Origin: Chlorobium sp.
GTDB taxonomy: Bacteria; Bacteroidota; Chlorobiia; Chlorobiales; Chlorobiaceae
Assembly: GCA_005862225.1 (NCBI GenBank)
Contig: SZXV01000013.1
Location: 1-64,000, forward strand
DNA length: 64,000 nucleotides
Direction of reading: 5' to 3'
Both the position numbers and the translations under genes were made by a program. This document shows positions 1 through 8,666 of this stretch, piece after piece; positions within the stretch are counted from its first letter, which is position 1, and every line of letters begins with the position of its first letter. The notes beneath the pieces were generated by a model that had not been told where the DNA came from, did not search any database, and saw only the letters and a list, made by a program, of their open reading frames with translations.

Positions 1-1259
1 TATTTTTTATTCACTATTTTATCGTACGACCAGCAATACCCACCAGCCTTGGCTTTTTGTCCTTTACATACCATTGAAATATTTGAACTATTAATTTTCA
101 TTTTCCTTGATGCATCTGAAATCGAAATAAACTTTGATACAACTTCACCTGTATTAGGGTCAATCATATTCACTTGTTTACGTTTTACTTTTGTTACTTT
201 TTCAATTGCACATTTTGGGCATCCAGTACCATATGTTCTATGTCCAATGGTTGATTCATAACTATAACCGCAACTAAAGCATTTCCACCAGATTTTGTGA
301 TCTGATCTAGGCTTAAACATACCAGGTTTCAAATTTCCATTTTTGGTTGGGTGCCATTCTTCTGCAATTTGAGGAAATTTATCTAAAAAAGATTCATTTT
401 CCAGAGTAAATCTGTAATTCTGTATCTTATATTTATCACGCTCTATGTTTACATCTATGGGGCATTTAGTCAACCAGGTATTGGAAAAATTTATTCGTCT
501 AAGAATTTCTTTAATTATATGTTCAAGGTTTTTAGGCTCATATAGTTTATTCGTTCCAAACTGATAATCAGCAACTATTGAACCCAGTTCAGGGAATTTT
601 TCTCGCAATCTTATTAGTTTTATGCCTTTTTCTTGGCACTTTGAATACTTTAATTGTTCTCGCTTAATTGTATCTTTTTTATGCCATGCTTCGCCGTCAT
701 ACTCGATTGCATACCTTATTGAAGGTATAAAAATATCCAGCTCCATTCTACCAAGGAAACTTGACTTATAACGGCTTATAGCATCAGGGTATAGTTTTTT
801 GATATAAAAAAATGTTGCTTGTTCTGCAAATGATGTCTGCCTTCCTGAGTTACAAATTGGACAATTAGTTCCTGATGTCCTATGAAGTATGGTTGCTGGA
901 TAATCATGTCCAAGTGGGCAAAGCCACAAAACTTTCTTACCACTTCCATGTGTAACATTTTTAGGAGTTAAATCACCATTTTTGGTTGGATGCCATTCAT
1001 TTGCGAGTAATTGGTGAGTTGTTCCTAAGTCATTTACTCCTTCAACGACAACTCTATTTGCGCAGAGAGGACACCCTCTTTCTAGAACTGAACGATTACT
1101 AATTTTTGCCTTCCACGTATATCTACATTTGGAGCATATCCATGAGACATTTTTATTGCTAGCCCTAGTTAGTTTACTGGGATCGAAGATTTGATTCGCT
1201 TCATAGTCCCATTCATTCATAAGCGAAGCATCATCAACGATATACAGTTTTTTAACCAT
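1..1259 (-). CDS. Zinc-ribbon / VSR-like endonuclease / NUMOD1-like protein (integron cassette 4, reaches window edge)
   Basis: An uninterrupted frame runs from ATG at 1259 to the window edge, 419 codons. The next codon begins TA, so a stop may lie exactly at the edge. Two CxxC...CPxC ribbons come first (C42/C45...C63/C66; then a second pair ending CPIC near residue 135). At about 165-215 follows a VSR-like nuclease signature, IEYDGEAWH, then KGIKLIRLRE. A third ribbon (CFSCGYSYES...GCPKC) lies at about 330-355, and a NUMOD1-like tail (ISDASRKMKINSSNISMVCKG) at about 370-400. Such repeated ribbons resemble the 'probable zinc-ribbon' DUF4379 family, often joined to short endonuclease domains. 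A DNA-cleaving role is inferred, not shown. It sits directly downstream of an attC-like site and is AT-rich compared with cassette 1. Confidence 0.75.
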   Translation of the reverse strand, partial: MVKKLYIVDDASLMNEWDYEANQIFDPSKLTRASNKNVSWICSKCRYTWKAKISNRSVLERGCPLCANRVVVEGVNDLGTTHQLLANEWHPTKNGDLTPKNVTHGSGKKVLWLCPLGHDYPATILHRTSGTNCPICNSGRQTSFAEQATFFYIKKLYPDAISRYKSSFLGRMELDIFIPSIRYAIEYDGEAWHKKDTIKREQLKYSKCQEKGIKLIRLREKFPELGSIVADYQFGTNKLYEPKNLEHIIKEILRRINFSNTWLTKCPIDVNIERDKYKIQNYRFTLENESFLDKFPQIAEEWHPTKNGNLKPGMFKPRSDHKIWWKCFSCGYSYESTIGHRTYGTGCPKCAIEKVTKVKRKQVNMIDPNTGEVVSKFISISDASRKMKINSSNISMVCKGQKAKAGGYCWSYDKIVNKK

Positions 1260-1271
1260 AATTATAAAATA

Positions 1272-1358
1272 GCATAACAACTATAATCAGCCGTCCGGCC
1301 ACTGCCCGTGCTATTTGGACATCGCGTGTTCCGGGTCAGCTGGATTAGATTGTTATGA
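1272..1358 (-). repeat. attC-like site 3 (end of cassette 3)
   Basis: On the minus strand it opens with TCATAAC (1352-1358) and closes with the core GTTATGC (1272-1278), 87 bp in all. The inner arms are imperfectly complementary (AATCCAGCTG near the start against CGGCTGATT near the end). It lies between the stop of the 80-aa gene and the start of the 419-aa gene. It is longer and less regular than the other two sites. Confidence 0.6.
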
Positions 1359-1373
1359 CAAACTTGCAAATGT

Positions 1374-1616
1374 CTAATCTTGTTTGAAATAACGGCTGAT
1401 ATCATTTACCTTTTTCATTTCCTCTTGAATATGGGCGGCACTGCAACCCTCGGCTTTTAACCAATTTTCGATTTCGGCAAGATACTTTTTAAATCCAACA
1501 TTGGCTTTAATTGCTGCCTCCAGAAGCTCTGCAGCTCTCTCGGAATCAAGAGAATGGCCAGCAAACTTTTTATCAACAGATCCAAAACTACCCGGAATTT
1601 TGTCTTTCCAACTCAT
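1374..1616 (-). CDS. Hypothetical protein, integron cassette 3
   Basis: An 80-aa acidic/basic, probably helical protein (MSWKDKIPGSFGSVDKKFAG start). It has no motif I recognise, no cysteine cluster except one Cys, and no membrane segment. The ATG is preceded on the minus strand by AAGGAGAATATAGAG, a good ribosome binding site (AAGGAG about 8 nt upstream). It fills the whole cassette between attC-like sites 2 and 3, which supports it as the cassette gene. The function is unknown. Confidence 0.7.
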   Translation of the reverse strand: MSWKDKIPGSFGSVDKKFAGHSLDSERAAELLEAAIKANVGFKKYLAEIENWLKAEGCSAAHIQEEMKKVNDISRYFKQD

Positions 1617-1642
1617 CTCTCTATATTCTCCTTATTTATTTC

Positions 1643-1703
1643 GTTATAACGCTGTAAATCAGCTGCGCGTCTTTTTGCATCGGCTGTATTTGCCTTGTTA
1701 TAT
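1643..1703 (-). repeat. attC-like site 2 (end of cassette 2)
   Basis: On the minus strand it opens with ATATAAC (1697-1703) and closes with GTTATAAC (1643-1650), about 61 bp. The arms are AATACAGCCGATGC and GCGCAGCTGATTTACAGC, which pair with bulges around a short loop. The opening ATATAAC is the exact complement of GTTATAT at the 5' border of cassette 2 (2479-2485), as expected if this cassette once circularised. Confidence 0.65.
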
Positions 1704-1712
1704 GCGAACCAG

Positions 1713-2455
1713 CTAGTTCTCAATCTGATCATCAACAAAGCCATCCCAGTTAAATGGGACACGCAGCAACTCATGATTACTCATATATACAACTCTTGGT
1801 AATTCAGGCTTGACCGAAGCATCAAATAATAGCCTTACTTCGTCTTCTCCAGAAAATTGTGTACGGACAACAGCTGCGCTCGCGGCAAGCATGGAACCGG
1901 TGCTCTCCATGTGATTTAAAACTACAGTTGGATTTTTCATTGCTCGGATCAAAATTGGTTCTTGTATTCAACATTTATTAGCCAAGCCCTATGCATATAT
2001 AGACGGTCACTATTCGACATCAAACGATCTAATAGCTTACCTACCGTAGTGGATATTCTTACCGCTTTTTTCCCATGTGAGAAGCTCACCCAATCGGCGG
2101 CGTTTGGACTTGAGCGATCAGTCCAGCAAAGTGCGTAAAATGATCTGACAAGAGAACCATAGTCAATTGCCCCCCCCGTTACCGTATCGATACCGGTTAC
2201 ATTTTCTAACGGGTTCTCAAGAGGATCTTTCCAGACAGTTGAAGATGCAACTGGTAGCGTCAGATATCCTTCTGAAACATCTTTTTCATAATAATCTCTT
2301 TGGAAAATCCTATGTATTTTTTTAAATGGATCTAAACCAAAAGAGTTTCTTAACTTGTATTGCTCAAGCATCTCACCGCAATAAAGATCTTTTCCTTGAA
2401 AGTCTAACTCTCTGATTTTACTTTGAGCCTTTTCAAATTCTTCAAATTTATTCAT
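1713..2455 (-). pseudogene. Frameshifted hypothetical gene, integron cassette 2
   Basis: The first frame starts at ATG 2455 (MNKFEEFEKAQ) and stops at 1949 after 168 residues. A second frame begins at once, overlapping by 4 nt (TTG at 1952), and runs 79 residues to 1713. No attC-like site, ribosome binding site or ATG separates them, and together they fill one cassette. The end of frame one (LINVEYKNQF) and the start of frame two (ILIRAMKNPTVVL) read as neighbouring pieces of one protein of about 247 residues if one base is restored near 1955. I therefore call a frameshift; real translational coupling or a sequencing error are the alternatives. The segment ending DWVSFSHGKKAVRI faintly resembles DUF2971-type cassette proteins. 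No function can be assigned. Confidence 0.6.
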
Positions 2456-3275
2456 TTCTGAGACCGAGTAATTTGGAGATATAACGCTCCGGTTCAGCGG
2501 CGGCGCGTGAGCGCCCCGTCCGCTGCAACCGGTTGTTAGGACACGTTGCGCTGATGGCTGATTTGAGGGCTTTCTCAAACTGCTTCATTCCTCGGGGTGT
2601 ATACTCATATTCAATGTAGCGGATTGCTCTGAGGTCAAACGGAATGTCATCCTTGTTCTGGGTGATTAGTATGACCGGTTTGCCAAGCGTGTGAGCGATG
2701 CCAATCTCATAGAAGACATTTGGATTGCGGCCTGTACACTCTGCGATGACCGCAGTAGCCCCTAGCAGCGAACGCCAGATGTCTTTCATGATCTCATGTG
2801 CGCCAAAGAAGTCGTCGGCCCGCCCGATTGCCAGCGACATCCCCGATACGACCTTCTGAATGTGATCTTGGTAGACCGGCAGAAGATCGTTCGAGAATGG
2901 CATCAGCATGAACAGGTCTAGGCAATCATCAACTTGAATGTCGGGTACACCGAAGAATGGCTCGACGACAATCGAACGTCCACGTTTCATCTTCGCAGCT
3001 TCAGGAAGACTAACGCCAAGCGCATGCTGTGTCTGAGCGGCTCGCGGCGTGAGTCGAATCTCGCCAGTCGGGAACCGGAAACTTCCAGGATCGAGGGGAC
3101 CATCGACTTCTAAGAGACCAGCGACGACGAGTTCCTGAAGCGCTTCCGCAATCCAGAACGTGAGCGAATTCCTCTCGGTTGGGTCACGCCCCAAAGCGCG
3201 ACACAGCGATGCCCAGTTTGTGGCCTGTCCTCCACGTATCAGGAGAAGGATTTGGGCACCGGTTGGCTTGTCCAT
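2448..3275 (-). CDS. NDT/TIR-like nucleotide-binding protein with N-terminal winged helix (integron cassette 1)
   Basis: 275 aa. Residues 1-90 look like a winged-helix DNA-binding unit (QATNWASLCRALGRD...LQELVVAGLLEVDG). Residues about 115-245 carry the pattern of nucleoside 2-deoxyribosyltransferase-like/TIR-like effector domains: FMLMPF, then AVIAECTGRNPNVFYEIGIAH, then GKPVILITQ and PFDLR. In relatives the Glu of the YE(I/L)GxAH motif is the likely catalytic or NAD(P)-contacting residue. The last 30 or so residues (from NNRLQRTGRSR) are encoded by the attC-like site itself, so the frame reads through the recombination site and ends 8 nt inside the next gene. This tail is probably not part of the original fold. 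A defence or nucleotide-sensing role is inference. Confidence 0.75.
   Translation of the reverse strand: MDKPTGAQILLLIRGGQATNWASLCRALGRDPTERNSLTFWIAEALQELVVAGLLEVDGPLDPGSFRFPTGEIRLTPRAAQTQHALGVSLPEAAKMKRGRSIVVEPFFGVPDIQVDDCLDLFMLMPFSNDLLPVYQDHIQKVVSGMSLAIGRADDFFGAHEIMKDIWRSLLGATAVIAECTGRNPNVFYEIGIAHTLGKPVILITQNKDDIPFDLRAIRYIEYEYTPRGMKQFEKALKSAISATCPNNRLQRTGRSRAAAEPERYISKLLGLRNE
2479..2542 (-). repeat. attC-like site 1 (end of cassette 1)
   Basis: The clearest of the three sites. On the minus strand it opens GTCCTAAC (2535-2542) and closes GTTATAT (2479-2485), 64 bp. Arm CCGGTT pairs with AACCGG and CAGCGG with CCGCTG, leaving a single unpaired G between the two blocks on one side only, the extrahelical-base asymmetry typical of attC. 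The central loop is GC-rich. GTCCTAAC is the exact complement of GTTAGGAC at the 5' border of cassette 1 (3293-3300). Confidence 0.8.
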
Positions 3276-3292
3276 CGCGTGTTACCTTTCGT

Positions 3293-3458
3293 GTCCTAAC
3301 AATAATTAGACTGATCCGCCTAAACCGCAGATTTTTGAATAGTAACCCATATAAGAGGCAAATTACAAACTACTCGAAATACCGTTAATCGTTTTAATAA
3401 AAAATACTTAACCATTGTATTACGTTTTATTTTAGCGTCTTATACGGATCGGCATAAC
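3293..3458 (-). other. attI/first-junction region without a gene
   Basis: This stretch lies between the core GTTATGC (3452-3458), 8 nt past the integrase-stub stop, and the core GTTAGGAC (3293-3300) that begins cassette 1. It is AT-rich and holds no reading frame of note. GATCCG near the first core is complementary to CGGATC near the second, so it may be a decayed gene-less cassette or part of attI. The attI site itself cannot be delimited without a homologue. Confidence 0.4.
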
Positions 3459-3466
3459 AACGTTGC

Positions 3467-3730
3467 TTACAAGCCATCAACAGGACTTTTTACTCCATGG
3501 CCACCTTTGTTCAAAACATGGGTATAAATCATCGTGGTGCTTACATCTTTATGGCCCATTAATTCCTGAATAGTGCGAATATCATACCCAGCCTCAAGTA
3601 AATGTGTTGCAAAAGAGTGCCTAAATGTATGGCAAGTGGCTCGTTTTATCAATTGTGCATGAAAGTTTCGGTGAACGACACAATACCTGAGGATATACAG
3701 GTACTCGTAAATCTGCATGGAGATCCGCAA
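3467..3730 (-). pseudogene. intI: C-terminal remnant of integron integrase (tyrosine recombinase)
   Basis: The frame shows the end of a tyrosine recombinase from residue about 31 on: [20 protein letters not shown], then [18 protein letters not shown] and [12 protein letters not shown]. It keeps the HxxR, the GH and the Tyr nucleophile of the catalytic set. The wording of this C terminus, including the GGxGVxSPxD tail, is typical of IntI proteins. Full IntI is about 310-340 aa; here the N-terminal core-binding domain, the first catalytic Arg and the IntI-specific insertion are missing. The first 30 residues (about 3640-3730) do not look like IntI. It is a truncated, presumably inactive gene ending next to the array. 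Confidence 0.8.
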
Positions 3731-3910
3731 TCATCTTGTCAGTCCATTATTTGCTTTCTCACAAAAAAATCACAGCGATATTATAACAAAAATAATACTC
3801 CCCATCAAAAAAACAGGCAACCACAACATCGGCATTTTCCGCATGAACCTTGTGTAAATTTCAACTTTAGTAATATCTTGAGCAGCATAACAAACCCTTA
3901 CCATGCCACT

Positions 3911-5176
3911 ATGAGCGAGCTTCTCTTGATCAACATTACAGGCCCCGACAAACCTGGCCTGACCTCGAAAATAACCTCAATCCTTGCTGGCTATAAAGTG
4001 CCGGTGCTTGATATTGGTCAGGCGGTTATTCACAATCATCTGTCGCTGGGGATGTTGGTGGAGGTGCCGAAAGAGTCGGCCTCTTCGCCGGTGCTGAAGG
4101 ATCTGCTTTTCTGCGCTCATACGATCGGCATTCAGATCACCTTTACGCCGGTTACCGATACCGAATACAACGACTGGGTGCATGAGCAGGGCAAGCACCG
4201 TTATCTGCTCTCGCTGCTTGCGCGAAAGATTACCGCTGAGCAACTGGAGCGGGTGTCGTCGATCATCACCGGGCACAACCTCAATATTGAGACCATCAAT
4301 CGCCTCTCGGGTCGTATTCCTCTTGAAAACGAGAATGCTGGACACACAAAGGCCTGCGTGGAGTTTTCGATACGGGGCACGCTGCTGAGCGAAAACAGCT
4401 TCCGCGAACAGATGCTTGCCATTACCGATACGCTTGGCGTTGATATCGCGTTTCAGGAGGACAACATTTTCCGGCGCAATCGTCGTCTGGTGGTGTTTGA
4501 TATGGACTCTACCGTGATTACCTCTGAAGTGATTGATGAGCTTGCCATCGAGGCTGGCGTCGGCGCTGAGGTGGCGGCAATTACTGAACAGGCGATGCGT
4601 GGGGAAATCGACTTTACCGGCAGCCTTCAGCGGAGGGTCTCCCTGCTGAAAGGGCTTGATGAACATGTTCTCGAAAAAATTGCTCAACGCCTTCAATTGA
4701 CTGAAGGAGCTGAAACGCTTTTTCATAACCTCCACAACCTTGGCTTCAAGACCGCTATTCTCTCTGGTGGCTTTACCTATTTCGGCCACTATCTCCAGAA
4801 AAAGCTGAATATCGATTACATCTATGCCAACACGCTTGAAATTGACAATCACCGGTTAACCGGCAAGGTGATCGGGCCCATTGTTGATGGCAAAAGAAAG
4901 GCTGAACTGCTGGAGATTATTGCGAAAAAGGAGAACATCCGGCTGGAACAGACCATTGCCGTTGGTGATGGCGCCAATGACCTCCCGATGCTGGGCAAAG
5001 CGGGACTCGGCATCGCTTTCAGGGCAAAGCCCATTGTGAGGGAGAGCGCAAAGCAGGCTATCTCAACCCTCGGGCTTGATGCCATTCTCTATCTGATGGG
5101 ATTCAGGGATCGCGACGACCTTTCGGTCAGTCAACATACTCCACAAACTGCTCAAAATCCTCCTGACGTGGCATGA
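3911..5176 (+). CDS. serB: Phosphoserine phosphatase with N-terminal ACT domains
   Basis: 421 aa. Catalyses the last step of serine synthesis, O-phosphoserine to serine plus phosphate, in the cytoplasm. Residues 1-175 form one or two ACT-type regulatory domains ([20 protein letters not shown]). The HAD phosphatase part has motif I DMDSTVI at about 197 with the nucleophilic Asp, SGGFTYF as motif II, and [10 protein letters not shown] at about 352 as the Mg-binding motif. The frame is open for about 100 codons upstream, but that part overlaps the integrase remnant and has no homology, so I start at ATG 3911, where the ACT domain begins. The 3' end overlaps the convergent ferredoxin gene by 50 bp. 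Confidence 0.95.
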   Translation: MSELLLINITGPDKPGLTSKITSILAGYKVPVLDIGQAVIHNHLSLGMLVEVPKESASSPVLKDLLFCAHTIGIQITFTPVTDTEYNDWVHEQGKHRYLLSLLARKITAEQLERVSSIITGHNLNIETINRLSGRIPLENENAGHTKACVEFSIRGTLLSENSFREQMLAITDTLGVDIAFQEDNIFRRNRRLVVFDMDSTVITSEVIDELAIEAGVGAEVAAITEQAMRGEIDFTGSLQRRVSLLKGLDEHVLEKIAQRLQLTEGAETLFHNLHNLGFKTAILSGGFTYFGHYLQKKLNIDYIYANTLEIDNHRLTGKVIGPIVDGKRKAELLEIIAKKENIRLEQTIAVGDGANDLPMLGKAGLGIAFRAKPIVRESAKQAISTLGLDAILYLMGFRDRDDLSVSQHTPQTAQNPPDVA

Positions 5177-5627
5177 TGATTGCCCCGGAGGTACAAATCG
5201 GCACACATCTGGTGCAGAGCACGAGGCACTTGTAGGGATGCGCGACAATCAGTTTCGGGCGGTGGATACCTGTGGGATCTGGCTCGCCCAACTCAAAGAC
5301 ACCGGGTTTGCAAAGAACCTTGCAGTCGCCGCAGCCGTTGCACAGCTCCGGCTTGATGACAGGATACCACGCAATCTCCTCCCTCGGAGCGAGCAGCCGT
5401 TTCCTTTTTTTCGTCGTATCCGGTTTGTGGATCGTTGGCTTATGGTGCAACGTCGCTGTCTCAGGTGGCTCCCACGAACCGACCGGAGCGACGGAGGACT
5501 CTTCTTTCTTCTGCATCGCGCGTGACTTCAGGGCGAGGCGCAGTGAACGAACGAGCCCCAGGGCGCAACCATCGCATGAGGGTTTTGAGCATCGCCCGAA
5601 AAAGCAGTCAAGAACCAGCATAACCAT
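5127..5627 (-). CDS. Ferredoxin-type protein with two [4Fe-4S] motifs
   Basis: 166 aa from ATG 5627. Two cluster motifs lie near the C terminus: C96xxCxxCxxxC ([12 protein letters not shown]) and C134xxxCxxCxxxC ([12 protein letters not shown]). The second has three residues between its first two cysteines. The N terminus carries four more cysteines (C8, C13, C18, C21) before a basic, Pro-rich linker, so an extra metal site is possible. If ATG 5516 (residue 38) is the true start, those are not translated. It begins 15 bp after alaS, so both are probably co-transcribed. Electron transfer is likely; the partner is unknown. Confidence 0.8.
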   Translation of the reverse strand: MVMLVLDCFFGRCSKPSCDGCALGLVRSLRLALKSRAMQKKEESSVAPVGSWEPPETATLHHKPTIHKPDTTKKRKRLLAPREEIAWYPVIKPELCNGCGDCKVLCKPGVFELGEPDPTGIHRPKLIVAHPYKCLVLCTRCVPICTSGAIIMPRQEDFEQFVEYVD

Positions 5628-5642
5628 TTATTTGTTGTTCCT

Positions 5643-8309
5643 TCATCCCTGCACAAGTAACGTATTTATCGATGCGGTATAGGCTTCAAGCGCTTTTGCT
5701 ATGCCGTCGATATTCTTCCCTCCCGCCGTGGCGAATTCAGGCTTGCCGCCGCCACCGCCCTGCACCTGTTTGGCGGCTTCACGAATCAGTTTCCCGGCAT
5801 CGATACCGCATGCACGAACCGCTTTATCGGAAGCAAAACTCACCAGCGAGACCTTGCCGTCGTCAACCGTGCAGAGCAGACCTGCCGCACAAGGCACCTT
5901 CTCTCGCAGGGCAAGAGCCGCCTGGCGCAACGTCTCGGCATCCACCCCTTCAACAATCTTCGTTATCACCCGGCAGCCATTGATGTCAGGGGACATGTCA
6001 AGTTCACCGGTCAACGTGTTGAGAAGAGCGGTGATCTTGCCCTCAAGGAGCTGCTTTTCCAGCTCTTTTTTAGCCTCCATCAGTTCAGCAACTCTCTCCG
6101 TCACAGGCTCATCCCCTTTTGCTTTGAGCAGATGGCGCACCTGCTGAAGTTCGCGATATTCGTGCCATAACAGCTTTTCGGCAGCGCTGCCGGTCACCGC
6201 CTCAAGACGCCGAACGCCGGATGCTACCGACGATTCACTGACAATTTTGAAGAGACCGATTCGGCCAATATTATCAACGTGGGTGCCGCCACACAGTTCA
6301 ACTGAAATGCCCGGCACTTCGACCACCCTCACAAGGTCGGCATATTTATCACCGAAAAAGGCAAGGGCGCCTTTGGCAATCGCCTCATCGTAAGGAACAT
6401 CGGCGTGCTTGATAACCTGCTCAGCCCTTCGTATCTGTTCGTTCACTTCGGCTTCGACGGCCTCAATCTCTGCATCAGAGAGTTTTGAAAAATGGCTGAA
6501 ATCAAAACGAAGTCGTTCGGCGCTCACGAATGAACCTTTCTGCTGCACATGCTGCCCGAGAACCCTGCGGAGCGAGGCATGCATAAGGTGCGTTGCGGTA
6601 TGATTGCGCTCGGCATCCTGACGCACACCGCAATCGACAGCGGCTTGCGCTGACAGCTCAGGCTCGTCAAGTGAAAGATCATCGAGCATGGCGGAAGCAT
6701 TAAGAGTCTTGTCGAAGGCATTTGCAATAACATGAATAATCGTGTCGCCATCCTTGACGGTATCGGCAACCTGAAAACGGTAACGGGGCGTCTCTATCAC
6801 TCCTTTGTCACCAGTCTGACCACCGCTTTCTGCATAGAATGGCGTCTGGTCAAGCGCGAGGAGCAGCTTCTCCCTGGCGTGTTTGATACCGGTAATCACG
6901 ACAGGCATATCGAGCTGGTTGTAACCGGCAAACACCGAGGCGTGACAATCGCTGAACCATTGCCACTCCGTTCCATCATCACCAACCTGCTGCTTCCCCT
7001 TGCGGTCGCTTCTTGCGCGACTCTTCTGTTCGAGCATACAGCGTTCAAAGCCCTCTCCATCAACCTGAAAGCCAACATCCGCAGCCATCAGGCTGGTCAG
7101 ATCAAAAGGAAATCCGTAGGTATCATAAAGCTTGAAGGCATCCTGACCATCGATAATTGTTCCTTTTGCAAAACGGACTTTATCGACCACATCATTAAAA
7201 ATCTCCATGCCACGATCAAGGGTGACAATAAAACTCTCCTCCTCGGCCTTGATGATATTGGTGACCGTCTGCTGCTGTTTTTGCAGTTCAGGAAAAACAT
7301 CGCCCATCGACGTGGCAAGGGTTCCAACAAGCTGATGCAGTATCGGTTCGTTATAGCCAAGATTTTTGGAATAGCGCAAGGCCCGCCGAAGAATGCGGCG
7401 AAGCACGTAACCGCGCCCCTCATTTGAAGGCATGGCGCCATCAGAAAGGGCAAAAGTGAGCGTACGGGCATGATCGGCAATAACCCTCATCGCTATATCG
7501 AGGGGATCATCGATTGATGCCCCATAGCGGACGCCGGTAATTTCGGTGATGCGATCGAACAGCGGCTGAAAAACGTCACTGTCATAATTGGATCCTTTCC
7601 CCTGCATCACCGCCACAACACGTTCAAATCCCATGCCGGTATCGACATGTTTCATGGGCAGCGGCTCAAGAGATCCATCACTCTTTCGGTTATACTGGAT
7701 AAAGACAAGGTTCCACAGTTCGATAACCCGATAATCACCAACATTGACCAGCTCCTTGCCGGAACCATCTGGCGTCAAATCGATATGAATTTCGGAACAG
7801 GGGCCACAGGGGCCGCTCTCTCCCATCTCCCAGAAATTATCCTTGTCACCAAACCGGAGGATATGCTCTGGATTGATGTCCGTCTGGCTCTTCCATATCT
7901 CAAAACTCTCGTCGTCATCCTGATAGACTGTTGCGTAAAGGCGATCTTTTGGCAATTTCCAGAGATCGGTCAGTAATTCCCAGGCCCAGGTGATTGCCTC
8001 CTTTTTATAATAATCTCCAAACGACCAGTTGCCGAGCATCTCAAAAAAGGTGTGATGATAGGTATCGCGACCAACATCCTCCAGATCGTTATGCTTGCCT
8101 GATGCCCTGATACATTTCTGAGTATCAGCCGCTCGCAGATATGGCCTTGTTCCCTTTGCAAGGAACACATCCTTGAACTGGTTCATGCCGGCATTGGTAA
8201 ACAGTAAGGTTGGATCATCGGCTGGAATCACCGGAGCAGAACGAACTATTGTATGACCTTTTTGAGCAAAATAATCCAGAAAGGATTGTCTGATGTCTCG
8301 GGATTTCAT
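5643..8309 (-). CDS. alaS: Alanyl-tRNA synthetase
   Basis: 888 aa, the usual length. Attaches alanine to tRNA-Ala and edits Ser/Gly errors. The N-terminal class II core starts [14 protein letters not shown] and contains [12 protein letters not shown]. The editing domain shows [11 protein letters not shown] and [10 protein letters not shown], which together supply the zinc/editing residues. The C-terminal DHHA1-type region has [14 protein letters not shown]. The frame is open 15 codons further upstream, but family alignment and the conserved MKSRDIR start favour ATG 8309. The ferredoxin gene follows on the same strand. Confidence 0.97.
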   Translation of the reverse strand: MKSRDIRQSFLDYFAQKGHTIVRSAPVIPADDPTLLFTNAGMNQFKDVFLAKGTRPYLRAADTQKCIRASGKHNDLEDVGRDTYHHTFFEMLGNWSFGDYYKKEAITWAWELLTDLWKLPKDRLYATVYQDDDESFEIWKSQTDINPEHILRFGDKDNFWEMGESGPCGPCSEIHIDLTPDGSGKELVNVGDYRVIELWNLVFIQYNRKSDGSLEPLPMKHVDTGMGFERVVAVMQGKGSNYDSDVFQPLFDRITEITGVRYGASIDDPLDIAMRVIADHARTLTFALSDGAMPSNEGRGYVLRRILRRALRYSKNLGYNEPILHQLVGTLATSMGDVFPELQKQQQTVTNIIKAEEESFIVTLDRGMEIFNDVVDKVRFAKGTIIDGQDAFKLYDTYGFPFDLTSLMAADVGFQVDGEGFERCMLEQKSRARSDRKGKQQVGDDGTEWQWFSDCHASVFAGYNQLDMPVVITGIKHAREKLLLALDQTPFYAESGGQTGDKGVIETPRYRFQVADTVKDGDTIIHVIANAFDKTLNASAMLDDLSLDEPELSAQAAVDCGVRQDAERNHTATHLMHASLRRVLGQHVQQKGSFVSAERLRFDFSHFSKLSDAEIEAVEAEVNEQIRRAEQVIKHADVPYDEAIAKGALAFFGDKYADLVRVVEVPGISVELCGGTHVDNIGRIGLFKIVSESSVASGVRRLEAVTGSAAEKLLWHEYRELQQVRHLLKAKGDEPVTERVAELMEAKKELEKQLLEGKITALLNTLTGELDMSPDINGCRVITKIVEGVDAETLRQAALALREKVPCAAGLLCTVDDGKVSLVSFASDKAVRACGIDAGKLIREAAKQVQGGGGGKPEFATAGGKNIDGIAKALEAYTASINTLLVQG

Positions 8310-8666
8310 AGAAATTGTAATCTTGTTGCAAGGTATTGCATCATGCCAATCCACACTCTGGACGGCTCTTTCTCATGGCTTCAAAGTTACTCTTTTTTGA
8401 GGCTTGTTGCCAACTTAATTTTAATCTGTTTCCCGGCAATCAGTTAACCATGATCGATGCTCTCCGTGTTGCATCCTTCAACGCCTCTGCCCGTCTTGAT
8501 TGCTCTTTCATTGTATAAAAAATCCCGATCCTTTTTCTTGTTGTCAATGCGGGCCGGGGTCGCATAGCAAAAGGAGTTTTTAAGAAAAGAATTTATATTA
8601 TCAACAAGACGGGTTCTCGCTTTTCTATCCCGTTATATTTTTCTGATAAACAACAGGAGCGCTGCT
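8310..8666. other. Intergenic region between divergent alaS and the 85-aa gene
   Basis: 357 bp that should hold the alaS promoter (minus) and the promoter of the small gene (plus). I see no RNA gene, no strong hairpin and no convincing coding frame. A T-box leader for alaS was looked for on the minus strand and not seen. Confidence 0.5.

Larger units (their letters stand above)
1..3730 (-). mobile_element. Remnant chromosomal integron: integrase stub plus at least four cassettes
   Basis: Reading the minus strand there is a truncated integron-type recombinase (3730-3467), a GTTATGC core just after its stop, then four cassettes whose genes all point the same way. They are separated by three attC-like sites at 2479-2542, 1643-1703 and 1272-1358. 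Each site begins with a YAAC-type inverse core and ends with a GTTAT-type core, with imperfectly complementary arms between. Integrase and cassettes share one direction, the reverse of class 1 integrons; this arrangement has been described for a few integrons such as that of Treponema denticola. The integrase is too short to be active, so cassettes could move only with an integrase supplied from elsewhere. The array probably continues beyond the left edge. Confidence 0.75.

Noticed and set aside
3602-3910. Extension of the serB frame over 100 codons upstream
   Set aside because: It overlaps the integrase remnant, has no homology and no start signal; the ACT domain begins at ATG 3911.
3977-4852. 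Long antisense frame over serB
   Set aside because: Shadow of the high-complexity serB codons; no start signal and low-complexity wording.
6732-7427. 231-codon frame antisense to alaS
   Set aside because: Overlaps the alaS coding region fully and has no protein-like motif.
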